Origin: Mesostigma viride
Lineage: Eukaryota > Streptophyta > Mesostigmatophyceae > Mesostigmatales > Mesostigmataceae
NCBI GenBank assembly: GCA_009746045.1
Contig: RPFO01000766.1
Span: forward strand, 276,450 to 308,949
Reading direction: 5' to 3'
Length of the DNA: 32,500 bases
Below are positions 1 to 8,381 of the stretch, in pieces; within the stretch, counting starts at the first letter, position 1; every line of letters begins with the position of its first letter. The translations under genes and the position numbers were made by a program. The notes below the pieces were generated by a model. That model saw only the letters and a program-made list of their open reading frames with translations. It searched no databases and had not been told where the DNA came from.

Positions 1-1317
1 TTCGTTATCGTCATTTTCGATGATCCCTGTCACCAAGTTAGAAGGATAGAAGGCATCTCCGTTCACGCTCCAGTCTCTGGAGATTAGTATATTAATCGGG
101 TTAACAGTTGCAAGGTCAAACGGGGAGGTGAATCGGAACGTGAGCTGCGGGTAGTTTAAAACAGGAGATGACGCGATCAAATCAAAATTGTCGGATGGGA
201 CACTGAAGTTAAAGTTTGTGCTGCTCTGGAGGTAATAACGACCGGTGGCGGACTGAAGTCCTCCCGCCATCGGTGGCACGGTCACGGTCGCGTATGCCGA
301 CGACCCTCTTCCGAGATTGTTTGGCAGGTCGAGGTCGAACTGAAATGTCCTATTGTCTCCTGAAAGGTTGGTGATGTTGGAAACAACGTCTGTTCGCAGT
401 CGAATAATAGAACCGTTGACAAATATTGATACCCCGATCTTATCCGCTGTGAATGCATTGGAGGCCACAGCTGTGCCGAACACGACGGTCACGTCTTTTA
501 GACGCTCCTGCTCCGTGAACGGATTGCCGCCTCGATCGAGAACCGTTATGCTGGTGATAGTGTCGAATGTGACCCCGCCCAGCGACTGCACGCTCGCCTC
601 CAGCGAGCTTACCTGCGTCTGGAGAACGTCGATGGCCGGCTTGTCACGCAGCTCGGTATAACTTCCCGTGAAGAAACCAGACGCCTCTCGGCCTCGAAAA
701 GCCACCTTGTCCACGTTCAGCCCCCCGGTGATCACCACCCTCTGCTGCTCCTCTGACACGTTTGCGACAGGAGCCGTCTGACCGAACATGTACCCGCGAC
801 TGCCCCCCGCACTGCCCGTGGTGGCGAGATACGTCCGCACCGGCCCCGTGTTTGTGGACGCTGTTATCGCGTCCGTGTCGAATCCCGTGACGCCGCGGAA
901 CGGCACCCCCGTGTTGTTGAACGTGATGCTGTCAACGTCCAGCCCGTCTCTGACAACCACCCTCTTCGTGTTGTTCTGAAGAGCTCCCTGCGCGTTCTGA
1001 GGGTTCACGAATGCGATCCTCGAGTTGTCCTCCGCGGGGAACCGCCACACGTACGGGGAGGCGGTGAACGACCCCGTGAAGGGTTTGTACAGGTCTGAAG
1101 CGGCCGGGAGACGGGCCAGCAGGTCCGGGTCCAGCTTCTCTGTCGTGATCGCCCCGTCCGATATCTGCAGGCTCGACAGTGGCGCGTTGTTCACGCGGAG
1201 GGTCTGCGCGCTGATGTCCACGCTCGGGGCGGACAGGGAGATGCCGAACTTGGACATCAGCTTCATCTCCCCGTTGTCGCACCGAAACACGCGGTTGTTG
1301 ATCTCTCTGCTCTCCAT
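1..1317 (-). CDS. Tail-fibre-like structural protein, C-terminus beyond the left edge
   Basis: An ATG at 1317 on the minus strand opens a frame of 439 codons with no stop before the window edge, so the protein is partial. The N-terminal ~60 residues are followed by beta-rich, Asn/Thr/Gly-rich sequence. Around residue 235 there is the string YTELRDKPAID, which resembles the 'dLtnKP' linker common in phage tail fibres, followed by a short coiled-coil-like stretch (VLQTQVSSLEASVQSL). No transmembrane segment or signal peptide is seen. By analogy this could be a virion fibre or a host-recognition appendage; that is inference from composition and one motif, not a family match. It is divergent to the DUF5767-like gene, with 76 bases between the two starts. 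Codons are strongly GC-ending near the start and more AT-rich toward the left edge. Confidence 0.65.
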   Translation of the reverse strand, partial: MESREINNRVFRCDNGEMKLMSKFGISLSAPSVDISAQTLRVNNAPLSSLQISDGAITTEKLDPDLLARLPAASDLYKPFTGSFTASPYVWRFPAEDNSRIAFVNPQNAQGALQNNTKRVVVRDGLDVDSITFNNTGVPFRGVTGFDTDAITASTNTGPVRTYLATTGSAGGSRGYMFGQTAPVANVSEEQQRVVITGGLNVDKVAFRGREASGFFTGSYTELRDKPAIDVLQTQVSSLEASVQSLGGVTFDTITSITVLDRGGNPFTEQERLKDVTVVFGTAVASNAFTADKIGVSIFVNGSIIRLRTDVVSNITNLSGDNRTFQFDLDLPNNLGRGSSAYATVTVPPMAGGLQSATGRYYLQSSTNFNFSVPSDNFDLIASSPVLNYPQLTFRFTSPFDLATVNPINILISRDWSVNGDAFYPSNLVTGIIENDDNE

Positions 1318-1393
1318 TGCGTTACCTTAGGCTCTCCTTTTTTTTTCGGTGCGTTCGAAACGGGCTCCAAATTATGCGCGCCACAGGTATACC
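1318..1393. promoter_or_regulatory. Divergent promoter region
   Basis: This 76-base gap separates two divergent starts (1317 minus, 1394 plus). It has a T9 run, and GGTATACC ends directly before the plus-strand ATG (GTATA at 1387-1391). The same GTATA-near-ATG arrangement recurs at other virus-like genes here. No GTATA is visible for the minus-strand gene. Confidence 0.45.
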
Positions 1394-2695
1394 ATGACGA
1401 CCAAACGCGTGCCCATAGACCTGCTGGACAACGACCACGAGGCGCACACGCAGACGGCCCCCGTCATCCGCGGCGCCCACCTGGACGGGGTCGAGATCGT
1501 GGACGACGACGACCTGGACATCGCGGATCCGGGACCCGCCAAGTCGCGGCACGGGAGGAGGCACCACTCCAAGAGGCACTCGAAGAAGCACGGGGACGGC
1601 GGCGCCGACAAGGGGTACGACCAGCTGGCCAACCCCAAGAAGGCCAAGTCCCCGTTCGCGGCCCCCGCCACGACCGCCCCCAAGCCCGACACCGCCGAGG
1701 ACGACTTTGCCGCGTACTACGAGGACATGTACGGCGGCGGCGGGGACGACTTCTACGACGACTTCGGTCCGCCCCCCGCGGACGTGGTGGAAGACGAGGC
1801 GGTGTACCGCCCCAGCAAGGAGGAACTGCACAAGGAGAAGGTGGAGCTGCTCCAGAGGCTGCACCGCCTCAAGGACAAGGGCATGGCGGTCCCCCAGTTC
1901 GACATGCGCTCCGACCTGGACGAGATCCGGTTCGAGCACGAGAAGATCGTGAGGACTCTCGAGACCAAGAACGCCATCAACACCATGCGACAGATGCTGG
2001 TGGCCACCACGTCCGCGCTCCAGTTCCTCAACAACCGGTACGACCCCGTGGGCCTCAAGCTCGACGGCTGGTCCGAGACGATCATGGCTAACGTCACCGA
2101 CTACGACAACGTGTTCGAGCGCCTCTACGAAAAGCACCGCCACCGCGTGTCCATGCCCCCGGAGTTGGAGCTCATGCTCATGTTGGGCGGGTCGGCCATG
2201 ATGTTCCATATGTCGGCGTCCTTCGCCAGCTCCGGGCTGCCCTCCATGTCCGATATCGCCAAGACCGACCCGGAGCTCATGAGGAGTCTGCTCAAGGTGA
2301 TGATGGCCAAGCAGGAGGGGGGGGCACCCCCAGGCGCCGCCACCTCCCCCGCCGCCCCCCGCCCAAGACACCGCTAACGGAGGGCAGTACGTCATGCGAG
2401 GCCCCATGGCGTTCGGGGGGCGTTCGGGGGCGCCGCCGGGCCGGCCCCGAGGCCCGAGATACGCATCCCCGTCAACATGGACCGCATCGTGGAGGACGCC
2501 GTATCCCCCGCGGGGTCGCTGACCGATGCGGTGGTGCGGGTGATCGAGGACGACGGCGAGAGCGTCACCGGGAGCCTCGTGGGCGCGGACATCGACAACG
2601 TGAAGACCGTGCAGGTGGCCGGGGAGAAAAAGAGGGGCAGGAGGGGCGGGAAGGGCAAGAAGGACGACCCCACCAAGGTGGTGCTGGACCTGTGA
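1394..2695 (+). CDS. DUF5767-like NCLDV protein, interrupted by two frameshifts
   Basis: The first frame runs 1394-2377. It begins with an acidic, low-complexity N-terminus (about residues 1-150) and has a conserved-looking helical core (about 155-305) containing FDMRSDLDEIRFEHEKI, RYDPVGLKLDGWSE and LMLMLGGSAMMFH. This matches my memory of the DUF5767 family found in large DNA viruses of eukaryotes; its function is unknown. The frame is lost at a G8 run (2317-2324). A neighbouring frame then carries a Pro-rich linker, and the original frame returns near a G6 run (2415-2420). It then reads open from 2477 to a stop at 2695 with a basic, Gly/Lys-rich tail ending in VVLDL, a plausible native C-terminus. 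Two offsetting single-base changes in G runs would give about 430 residues. ATG 1394 is chosen over 1349 because GGTATACC lies immediately upstream. Confidence 0.7.
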
Positions 2696-2711
2696 AAAAA
2701 AAAGCACCCGT

Positions 2712-2719
2712 GTATATAT
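2712..2719 (+). promoter_or_regulatory. GTATATAT promoter-like motif
   Basis: GTATATAT sits 6 bases before the ATG at 2726, just after an A-rich run following the previous stop. It is one member of the recurring GTATA-close-to-ATG set. Confidence 0.45.
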
Positions 2720-2725
2720 GACACC

Positions 2726-3433
2726 ATGGTCACGAAGACTGGTAGGGCGTGCTCTGCCCTCACGAGGGCGGGGACGAGATGCCGCAAGTCGTGCGTGCCC
2801 GGGTACAGAGCGTGCGGCCAACACGCCAGGAACCGTCGCGCCGTGTGGAGGCACCGGGTCAGGGCGGGCGGGGTCTCCGACGACGAGGAACCATCCACCC
2901 CTGGGCGCGACCTCGCCAAATGGTCTGGTGGCGATGATGACCTACAAAACGAGGACTTGGACTACTTGATAGACTACCAGGCGGACTTCGAAAAGACCAA
3001 TTTTCGCGACTTACCAGAGGGCGCGGTGGACCACATCCTGAGATTTTTACCCGATAGCGTAAAAGCGCGTTGGGGCGAAACCAACAGACAAAACAATCGT
3101 ATGGTCAACGAAATCATACATGACGATTCTAAGCGACTGTGGACCGCGATACAGGAGGGGATCAGACAGAACACGGAGGCCATCTCGAGCATCGACAAGG
3201 CTCGAAAAGAGTTGTGGCCGGAGTATAAGGCGGCAAAACTCAACAACGATCTTCCTCGTAAAAACGCGCTCAGTAAGGCGTTGATCGCGTTAGAGGACCA
3301 AGGGCGAGATTTGAGCACTCTGTTGGAGGCTAATGGACTGGCGATGGAGTTTGAGAGACCGAGGTACTTGTCCTCGCAAATCCTCGCGCGCAACTCGAGA
3401 GCCCGTGCCATGGCCCCCACACGGTTTAACTAA
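2726..3433 (+). CDS. Cys-motif plus F-box-like protein
   Basis: A protein of 235 residues with a Kozak-type start (accATGg). Residues 9-33 hold a likely zinc-binding motif, C-x9-C-x3-C-x6-C-x2-H, of the type 'CsaltraGtrCr...aCgqHa'. After an acidic stretch (about 50-85), residues about 92-130 resemble an F-box (FRDLPEGAVDHILRFLPD, then a TN-rich helix). The C-terminal 100 residues are helical and charged. F-box proteins of large DNA viruses can redirect SCF ubiquitin ligases; that role is inferred here. A second protein with the same Cys motif is encoded at 12152-12660. The gene lies between the DUF5767-like gene and the next plus-strand gene. The second half uses more AT-rich codons than its neighbours. 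Confidence 0.6.
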   Translation: MVTKTGRACSALTRAGTRCRKSCVPGYRACGQHARNRRAVWRHRVRAGGVSDDEEPSTPGRDLAKWSGGDDDLQNEDLDYLIDYQADFEKTNFRDLPEGAVDHILRFLPDSVKARWGETNRQNNRMVNEIIHDDSKRLWTAIQEGIRQNTEAISSIDKARKELWPEYKAAKLNNDLPRKNALSKALIALEDQGRDLSTLLEANGLAMEFERPRYLSSQILARNSRARAMAPTRFN

Positions 3434-3481
3434 CGCGGATAGACTCGGGTATCCTATACCGATTCTAATGTGAATGGAAGT

Positions 3482-3487
3482 GTATAT
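3482..3487 (+). promoter_or_regulatory. GTATAT promoter-like motif
   Basis: GTATAT starts 12 bases before the ATG at 3494 (GTATA ends 7 bases before it). This supports 3494 (gcccATGg) as the start rather than the in-frame ATG at 3470. Confidence 0.4.
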
Positions 3488-3493
3488 GCGCCC

Positions 3494-4586
3494 ATGGCCT
3501 CTAAGAAGCAGGACTCCCTGCGAGCCGACAACGTGTACGTCCAGAAAGGCATCCTGCTCAACGACTCCAACATGCTCACCCGTCTCAACCCCTTCGAGAT
3601 GGGCCGGTTCTTCAAGTTCGTGTCCACCGTGAGCGAGATGGGCCACAACATCCTCGAGTTCCAGATCCTCAACCCCGTCACCGGGGCGTACGAGGCCCTG
3701 GGCTCCATCGCGCCCGAGTACAGGCAGCTGCCCAAGCACTATGACGGGGAGGACTACCGCCCCACGTACATGAAGATGGCCGAGTACTGCGACGACGACC
3801 TGCCGCTCGACAGCACCCAGAGCTGGACCTTCAGCGACCGCGCCGGGGAGCTGGCGCCCTTCGCGAAGGACTCGCAACTGCCCTCCTCCTACGAGTGGCG
3901 GCTCGCGGAGAAGGAGGCGCTCCTGGCCGGCCTGCGCGCGACCGTGAGACAGATGGCCGCGAGCGCGGGGACGCAGGACTACGGCGACTGGACCTTCGAC
4001 GCGAGCGGTGTGGCTCAGCGCAAGCTCACCGTCACCTACCGAGCGGGGGGGCACTTCCCTCGCGAGCTCCTGCTCCTGGTCCCCTCCGCATTCCCACTGA
4101 ACAACAAATACGTGGTTCAGATGTACATGTGGCTGCCCCTCGTGGTGCAGGCCCACGTCCCCGCCATACTCGAGCTGTCCATCGCGCACCACCAGCACCT
4201 GTCCAACCCCAATTACTCCCTCAACAACCCCCTGTTCTCGCCCTCGCCCCCCGCCATCCTGCCGCAATGGAGCGGGACCACCTTCCGGGTGGTCGTGGTG
4301 CCGAACAAACGCCCGCCCAGCCGGCCCCGTCCTCATGGACATCGGGAAGGTGACCTGGGACAACCCGGGCGGGGGCGTCACCGGGCTGAACGGCGTGCTG
4401 GCCTCTTCGAAGGTGGTGCAGGCGACGGATCCCAATCAGCAAAAGTTTTTGGATGACGCCGACCCGGACAAGCGGTGCCCCGTGATCATCACGTCCGCCA
4501 ACAACCTGATAATATTTACCAACCAGCGCCCGATAGAGTTCACTATGCACGCGGAGGGGGTGCCTACTTCCTTTGTGTACAGGTGA
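3494..4586 (+). CDS. Probable structural protein of unknown family, one frameshift
   Basis: The first frame runs from ATG 3494 to about 4318. It then reads into nonsense (Arg/Pro/Gly-rich, stop at 4456). The matching C-terminal part continues in another frame from about 4320 to a stop at 4586 (starting GPVLMDIGKVTWD). One extra base in the GC-rich stretch 4310-4328 explains this, giving about 363 residues. I do not recognise the family. The protein is rich in beta-type segments (for example LLLLVPSAFPLNN, VQMYMWLPLVVQ) with no signal peptide, membrane segment or catalytic motif. That would suit a capsid or other virion component, but this is only a guess. It is convergent with the minus-strand gene ending at 4650. 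Confidence 0.55.
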
Positions 4587-4626
4587 AGAACGATAAATGG
4601 GTGTTTTCATTCAATAACACAAATGC

Positions 4627-4632
4627 TTTATT
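4627..4632 (-). terminator. AATAAA polyadenylation signal
   Basis: On the minus strand AATAAA lies 18 bases past the stop of the gene ending at 4650. The convergent gap between 4587 and 4649 is only 63 bases. Confidence 0.55.
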
Positions 4633-4649
4633 AACTCAGGCAACGGACA

Positions 4650-5552
4650 TCACGAGCAAACGCGCTTCCTGGCCTGGGTCTCGGCGATCAGCCTCTTGTA
4701 GTCTTCTCTTTTGTTCTTATTGGCCAGCGCAAACGACCTGGGCTGCGGTTTGCTAGCTTCCTCGTGCATCTTAAGGCGCTCAAACACCGGGAACAGCTCC
4801 CTGCCTATGTTGTCGATGCTGGCGGAGGGGTTCTCCCCCCTGGATATCGCGTTCCTGTTGAGTATGTTCATCAGGTCGATGCCCGCGCAGACGCTCTCGG
4901 TGAGGTAGTCGCGCGTCGAGTCGCCCCTCTTCATCTGATGCAGCTCGCGGATCTCGCGGGTGTGCATCCCGGTGGCCGTGTAGTTTTCGACCTCGTTAAT
5001 GTGCGCGTACACCCTGGCCGGGTTACGAGCCAACGAGGGGGCGCCACTCTCCTTCACGGCCTGCATGTGGCTTTTGGTGGACTCGCAGCTCTTCACGCGT
5101 TGGTCGTCCTTCAGCCGCGAGTCCCTGGCATCCGCGCGGGCGTATATTTCGTCGGCCAGCGACCGGTCCGCGTCCAGGTACCGCTCGAACAGCTTTGCCA
5201 GGGTGTCGCGGAAGGACGCTGCCCGCCTGCCGGGCAGCAGCTGGACGATCCTTATTATCCCCTGTCGATCAGTGACGGGGGTGTCTCGCTGACCACTACC
5301 GGGGAATTTGAAGTTGAAGCTGGATGCTTCAACCTCCGGGTATGCCTTGTAAAGGCGCACCAGCGCCCCCGATGCCTGAGTAGCCGCATTGGCAACAAAA
5401 GAGCCGTTGTGATCCATGAACATCGTGACCTTGATCACGTCGATTACCGATATCTTGCCATCGGGCGTCACTCGTATCTTGTTTGCGAAGGGGTCCTCCC
5501 CCGGCATGTCGCGCGAGGGCCGCAGATACATAACAACCGCCCGGAACGCCAT
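4650..5552 (-). CDS. MSV199/KilA-type domain protein of large DNA viruses
   Basis: A protein of 300 residues. The start is set at ATG 5552 (accATGg); ATG 5558 is also possible. The open frame farther upstream begins with no ATG and holds the TATA box, so it is not coding. Residues about 25-140 form a compact domain: a 'VTPDGKISVIDVI' strand-helix, 'YPEV', then 'FKFPGSGQRDTPV', 'LLPGRRAASFR' and 'RYLDADRSL'. I have seen this pattern in algal and giant-virus proteins related to the MSV199/KilA-N/Bro-N DNA-binding group. The second half is helical and charged. The likely role is DNA binding or regulation (inference). It is one of up to three proteins in this window with a KilA-like head and helical tail. 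Confidence 0.6.
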   Translation of the reverse strand: MAFRAVVMYLRPSRDMPGEDPFANKIRVTPDGKISVIDVIKVTMFMDHNGSFVANAATQASGALVRLYKAYPEVEASSFNFKFPGSGQRDTPVTDRQGIIRIVQLLPGRRAASFRDTLAKLFERYLDADRSLADEIYARADARDSRLKDDQRVKSCESTKSHMQAVKESGAPSLARNPARVYAHINEVENYTATGMHTREIRELHQMKRGDSTRDYLTESVCAGIDLMNILNRNAISRGENPSASIDNIGRELFPVFERLKMHEEASKPQPRSFALANKNKREDYKRLIAETQARKRVCS

Positions 5553-5603
5553 GGTCATGTACTTGTCACCGGCTGTTATTGACTCGTGGAGATATGTTAT
5601 CCC

Positions 5604-5611
5604 TTTATATA
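5604..5611 (-). promoter_or_regulatory. TATA box
   Basis: TATATAAA followed by GGG on the minus strand lies about 51 bases upstream of ATG 5552. It is a near-consensus eukaryotic TATA box and is spaced unlike the GTATA motifs of the other genes. Confidence 0.6.
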
Positions 5612-5707
5612 AGCGCAAAGTGATGCGCCTACCGGTCTTGGTAGCTGTTAACAAGTTCTTTGATGGTGTTTGTCTCCATCGTCTTCGTGTCTTTGAGTTT
5701 TTAGAAA

Positions 5708-6139
5708 CTATTTAAACCTTTCGTTATTTTGGATGTTCGAGCATGTTGTCAAGTTTTTGGTGTACAAGGATTTTGATGGCCTCCTGTTTTTGGGATGGCC
5801 TCCGCGAACCCGTCGCGCGTGACGTTTAAGAACTTGCACCAACTTGGTTGCTTTCTCAGCTTTTAGAATTTCATACACGTTGGCCTCATGAAACACTATG
5901 GTGTCACCAGCATCATAAGGTTGCGTGTATACGAGGTTGTTGTCGACGGTGCCCTCTAGACGTGGGCGAGACACGCGCGTCACTTGAACCCAGAAACGCT
6001 CTTTTGTGTTAGATATCTTGACAAAATCCCCCGGTCGTATCGAAGACAACCTATCCCTCGAAGGCACTTTAAAAGTGCGCGGATGTTCGCGGTGCATAAC
6101 CTGCGCATCTACCAATGGCACACTCAATCCAGAACGCAT
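5708..6139 (-). CDS. Small basic protein with DUF2314-like domain
   Basis: A protein of 143 residues from ATG 6139; an upstream in-frame ATG at 6196 is possible. A TTATAA box just 5' of 6139 favours the shorter form. Residues about 33-95 hold the pattern GDFVKISN, RFWVQV, LEGTVDNNLVY, GDTIVFHEANVYEI. This W-x-x-V / G-x-V-x-N / G-D-x-I-x-F layout recalls DUF2314-type proteins and small proteins of large DNA viruses. The C-terminal third is Arg/Lys-rich and could bind nucleic acid. Function is unknown. It is the middle gene of three consecutive minus-strand genes. Confidence 0.55.
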   Translation of the reverse strand: MRSGLSVPLVDAQVMHREHPRTFKVPSRDRLSSIRPGDFVKISNTKERFWVQVTRVSRPRLEGTVDNNLVYTQPYDAGDTIVFHEANVYEILKAEKATKLVQVLKRHARRVRGGHPKNRRPSKSLYTKNLTTCSNIQNNERFK

Positions 6140-6150
6140 TAAATTTTTAA

Positions 6151-6156
6151 TTATAA
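6151..6156 (-). promoter_or_regulatory. TTATAA promoter-like box
   Basis: CTTATAATT on the minus strand lies 11 bases before ATG 6139 in an A/T-rich stretch. It is a possible variant of the short-spaced TATA-type motif at other genes here. Confidence 0.35.
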
Positions 6157-6214
6157 GTACGAAATTTTTTAAACTGAGTCGCCACATCAAAATCAATACG
6201 ATTCCACAAAACCA

Positions 6215-6766
6215 TCAAGTACGGTCAAAAAACTTTCTGATATCGTGGGTGTTCAGTTTCTTGAGCCTCTTGGCCTCCCTCTCCTCCCTATCCGCCTTCT
6301 TGGCGGCCTCCTTCTCTCTCTTCTTCCTCTCCTCGTACTCTCGCGCCCTCTGGGCACGAAAGGCCACCGCGGCCTTCTCGGCCTCCCTGCCTAATCGCTG
6401 CTCCCTGTCGAGGGTGACGGCCTTCACCACCTTCTCGTCCTCCAGCAAAAACAACTTGTCCATGTCAACCCCCAAGGAAGACGGCACGCGTTTTGCCACC
6501 CTGGCCCTGGCCTTTAACATATCCTGGCGGTGGTGGGGAGACAGCCCCTCTGCCATCAGGTATCTGGACAGGGTGTGGTACCTCCTGAGGATGACAGAGG
6601 GCTCTGTGGGGGACTCTGTATCCAGCATGGTCTTAAATTTGTCAAACTTCGCCGTGCAGGCGTCGGAAATGTCGATGCTCCCATCCAGCAAGTATTCCCA
6701 CAGCAGCTGCTGGTCCTCCCCACTCAGCTGGTTGGTCTCATCAAAAACTGCCTGCACATTGCCCAT
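6215..6766 (-). CDS. Charged coiled-coil protein, family unknown
   Basis: A protein of 183 residues. Residues 1-110 are mixed helical. Residues about 125-170 are a strongly charged Arg/Lys/Glu/Ala helix (REYEERKKREKEAAKK) that should form a coiled coil. It ends in THDIRKFFDRT, which resembles a PCNA-binding PIP box (Q-x-x-I-x-x-F-F) except that Thr replaces Gln. If real, it would tie the protein to DNA replication; this is speculation from a short motif. The start overlaps the end of the preceding ORF by 26 bases in another frame, so the two could be one gene joined by a frameshift or splice. A good 3' splice-like sequence (TTTCTTCTCTACAG) lies 10 bases upstream of the ATG. Confidence 0.55.
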   Translation of the reverse strand: MGNVQAVFDETNQLSGEDQQLLWEYLLDGSIDISDACTAKFDKFKTMLDTESPTEPSVILRRYHTLSRYLMAEGLSPHHRQDMLKARARVAKRVPSSLGVDMDKLFLLEDEKVVKAVTLDREQRLGREAEKAAVAFRAQRAREYEERKKREKEAAKKADREEREAKRLKKLNTHDIRKFFDRT

Positions 6767-7100
6767 CTGTCTCTGTAGAGAAGAAATCTTCTGGCTCTGA
6801 CAAAAGGTAAATCAGCTCCTGCTCCAATTCTCGCCGCAGTTGCTCGCTTTCGGCCGCGCTCCCGGGCGTATCGGGCTCTTTACGCCGGGCCTGCTCGGAC
6901 TGCTTGTATCTTTCCAGCCACTGCAGGATGAAGGGAGGTGTGAAATTCTCCCAATCCTCCTGGGTGCCACCCCAGCTGGGGGATGAGTCCAGCGGAGAAG
7001 AGGAGAGCAGGAAGCTCCAATCCACAGAGTTCAGGAGGGACTGCCCCCCCACTGGTTGCTGCTGATGAATTTCCTCAGGAGTATGGAGCTCTGGTGACAT
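6741..7100 (-). CDS. Short acidic protein of unknown family, possibly a downstream exon
   Basis: An open frame of 119 residues, rich in Ser, Glu and Gln, with a helical middle (FILQWLERYKQSEQARRK) and an acidic end. No family is recognised. The ATG follows directly on TTCTTTTCCCAG, a strong 3' splice-site sequence. A matching donor (CACAG|GTAATG) lies at 7310 on the minus strand, implying a 210-nt intron (7101-7310) and an upstream exon read in frame (ending EKQEQHKGLAQ). If spliced, the ATG at 7100 is internal. Base composition is less GC-rich than in the core virus-like genes, so this may be host sequence or a domesticated gene. Confidence 0.35.
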   Translation of the reverse strand: MSPELHTPEEIHQQQPVGGQSLLNSVDWSFLLSSSPLDSSPSWGGTQEDWENFTPPFILQWLERYKQSEQARRKEPDTPGSAAESEQLRRELEQELIYLLSEPEDFFSTETDGQCAGSF

Positions 7101-7409
7101 CTGGGAAAAGAATCAGCATGAGACACCATGCACAAGGAGGAAACGCGGCAGAAAACGGATAAAACAACTCTCTCAATGCATGTGAAAAATCCAGGGAAAG
7201 CAGGATTGAACAATTCAGGGAATTCTTTGACTGATTCCTCCTTGGAGGCCTGCCACACTGACTTATTACAGGCTGCAGAATCCAAATGCATCCTCCAATT
7301 GCCCCATTACCTGTGCCAAACCCTTGTGCTGTTCTTGTTTTTCAGAGCGCAGACTCGGCGAAGTTGCGGATGATGGCCGCTTGTCCCAATAAATTCCGCG
7401 CACCTGGCG

Positions 7410-7945
7410 GAATTCCAAGTGGCCCCCGTCAGCCCGGCTGTTATTCCCGGTAAGCGCGCCAGTCCGGCCAAGTTCGAAGTGAGCTCCCCTGATGTAACTC
7501 ACAAATATCTGACACTTTTCCACTGACATCTGGCCAAAATCTTTGTGAGTGTCTGCCATATATGATTTGCTACCCGGCCCTAAACGCAAAATCTGACGGC
7601 GTGCCGTCAGTCGAACGACGAAAGCGGCGGAATAAGGGTGTCGCTTCGGGTAACCGGCGGATGTCAGGAGTGGGGCCCTCGTCAGTCAGGCTGTTATTCC
7701 CTGGAAGCGCGCCAGCCCGGCCAAATTCGAAAGTCCTGAATCTTTTGCTTCCCTGCTGCAACTCTCAAATATCTGGCACTTGTTTACAAAATCTTCATCA
7801 GGATCTGCAAGTTGAGATTTGATCATTTTTTAATCGATTTATTATTTTTCTACCCTGCCTTGAGACCAAATCGGACGGCGTACCGTCAGTCGAATGACGA
7901 CAGCGGCGGAAAAAGAGTGTCGCTTTGGGTACCCGGCAGACCACA
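7410..7945. repeat. Two diverged direct repeat copies of about 260-280 bp
   Basis: The stretch near 7410-7665 recurs near 7665-7945. Shared blocks include GGCTGTTATTCCC, AGCGCGCCAG, CAAATATCTG, and the strings around 7604 and 7882 (CCGTCAGTCGAAYGACGA, then GCGGCGGAAT/GCGGCGGAAA). No protein is supported here apart from the possible upstream exon near 7311-7589. Confidence 0.5.
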
Positions 7946-8203
7946 GAATGGTGTCACAAGTGAGGGGTGAGGCAGCCACCCGGCCGTAACGGCGTAATCG
8001 GGCGGGACACCCTCGGTTATGTGGCGCCAGCGGCGGTAAAAGCGCGCCAAAGATCACAAGCGGCTGGAATATGTTAAGTGGCCACCCAAGACACTTCAGA
8101 CATTCAAGACACAGCCCCCCAGCTGGACAGCCAGTCTTCACAGTCTTTACCCAGTCTTCACACTGTCACCACCAACCCAATCCATCTCTCTGCCTGGACA
8201 CAG

Positions 8204-8263
8204 ATGTCCATTGTCATGGCTACTACTCTTGGGACTTCATCGGGCAGCGCCGGCAGGAATGCG
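8204..8263 (+). other. Possible first exon of the 9157-10566 gene
   Basis: Two in-frame ATGs (8204 and 8216, the latter gtcATGg) start a short frame that ends at GCG|GTGAGT, a near-perfect splice donor at 8264. Joining it to the acceptor CATGCAG|AACCGG (exon start 9163) keeps the frame in phase 0. The implied intron is about 899 nt and contains the tandem array. There is no direct transcript evidence. Confidence 0.35.
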
Positions 8264-8381
8264 GTGAGTGCTGCCTTTTTGCTGTCCTTGCAAAGTTGTT
8301 GTGATCCTGCCAATGCAGGCCTCTTTAGTTTTTCTATCCAGGCCAGGAGGGGCACTTTCATTGCAATCATGTTTTTGGTTG

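Noticed and set aside
2387-2458. Intron instead of frameshifts in the DUF5767-like gene
   Set aside because: The only good donor-like site (GTACGT) lies after the stop of the first frame, so splicing alone would not join the parts.
1322-2854. Long 510-codon minus-strand frame
   Set aside because: It is antisense to the DUF5767-like gene, has composition typical of the GC-rich complement (His/Val/Gly-rich) and no domain.
5553-5654. Upstream extension of the 4650-5552 gene
   Set aside because: It begins without an ATG and contains the TATATAAA box, so it is promoter and leader.
7882-7945. CRISPR-like repeat
   Set aside because: Only two diverged long copies with no spacer pattern, in eukaryotic DNA.
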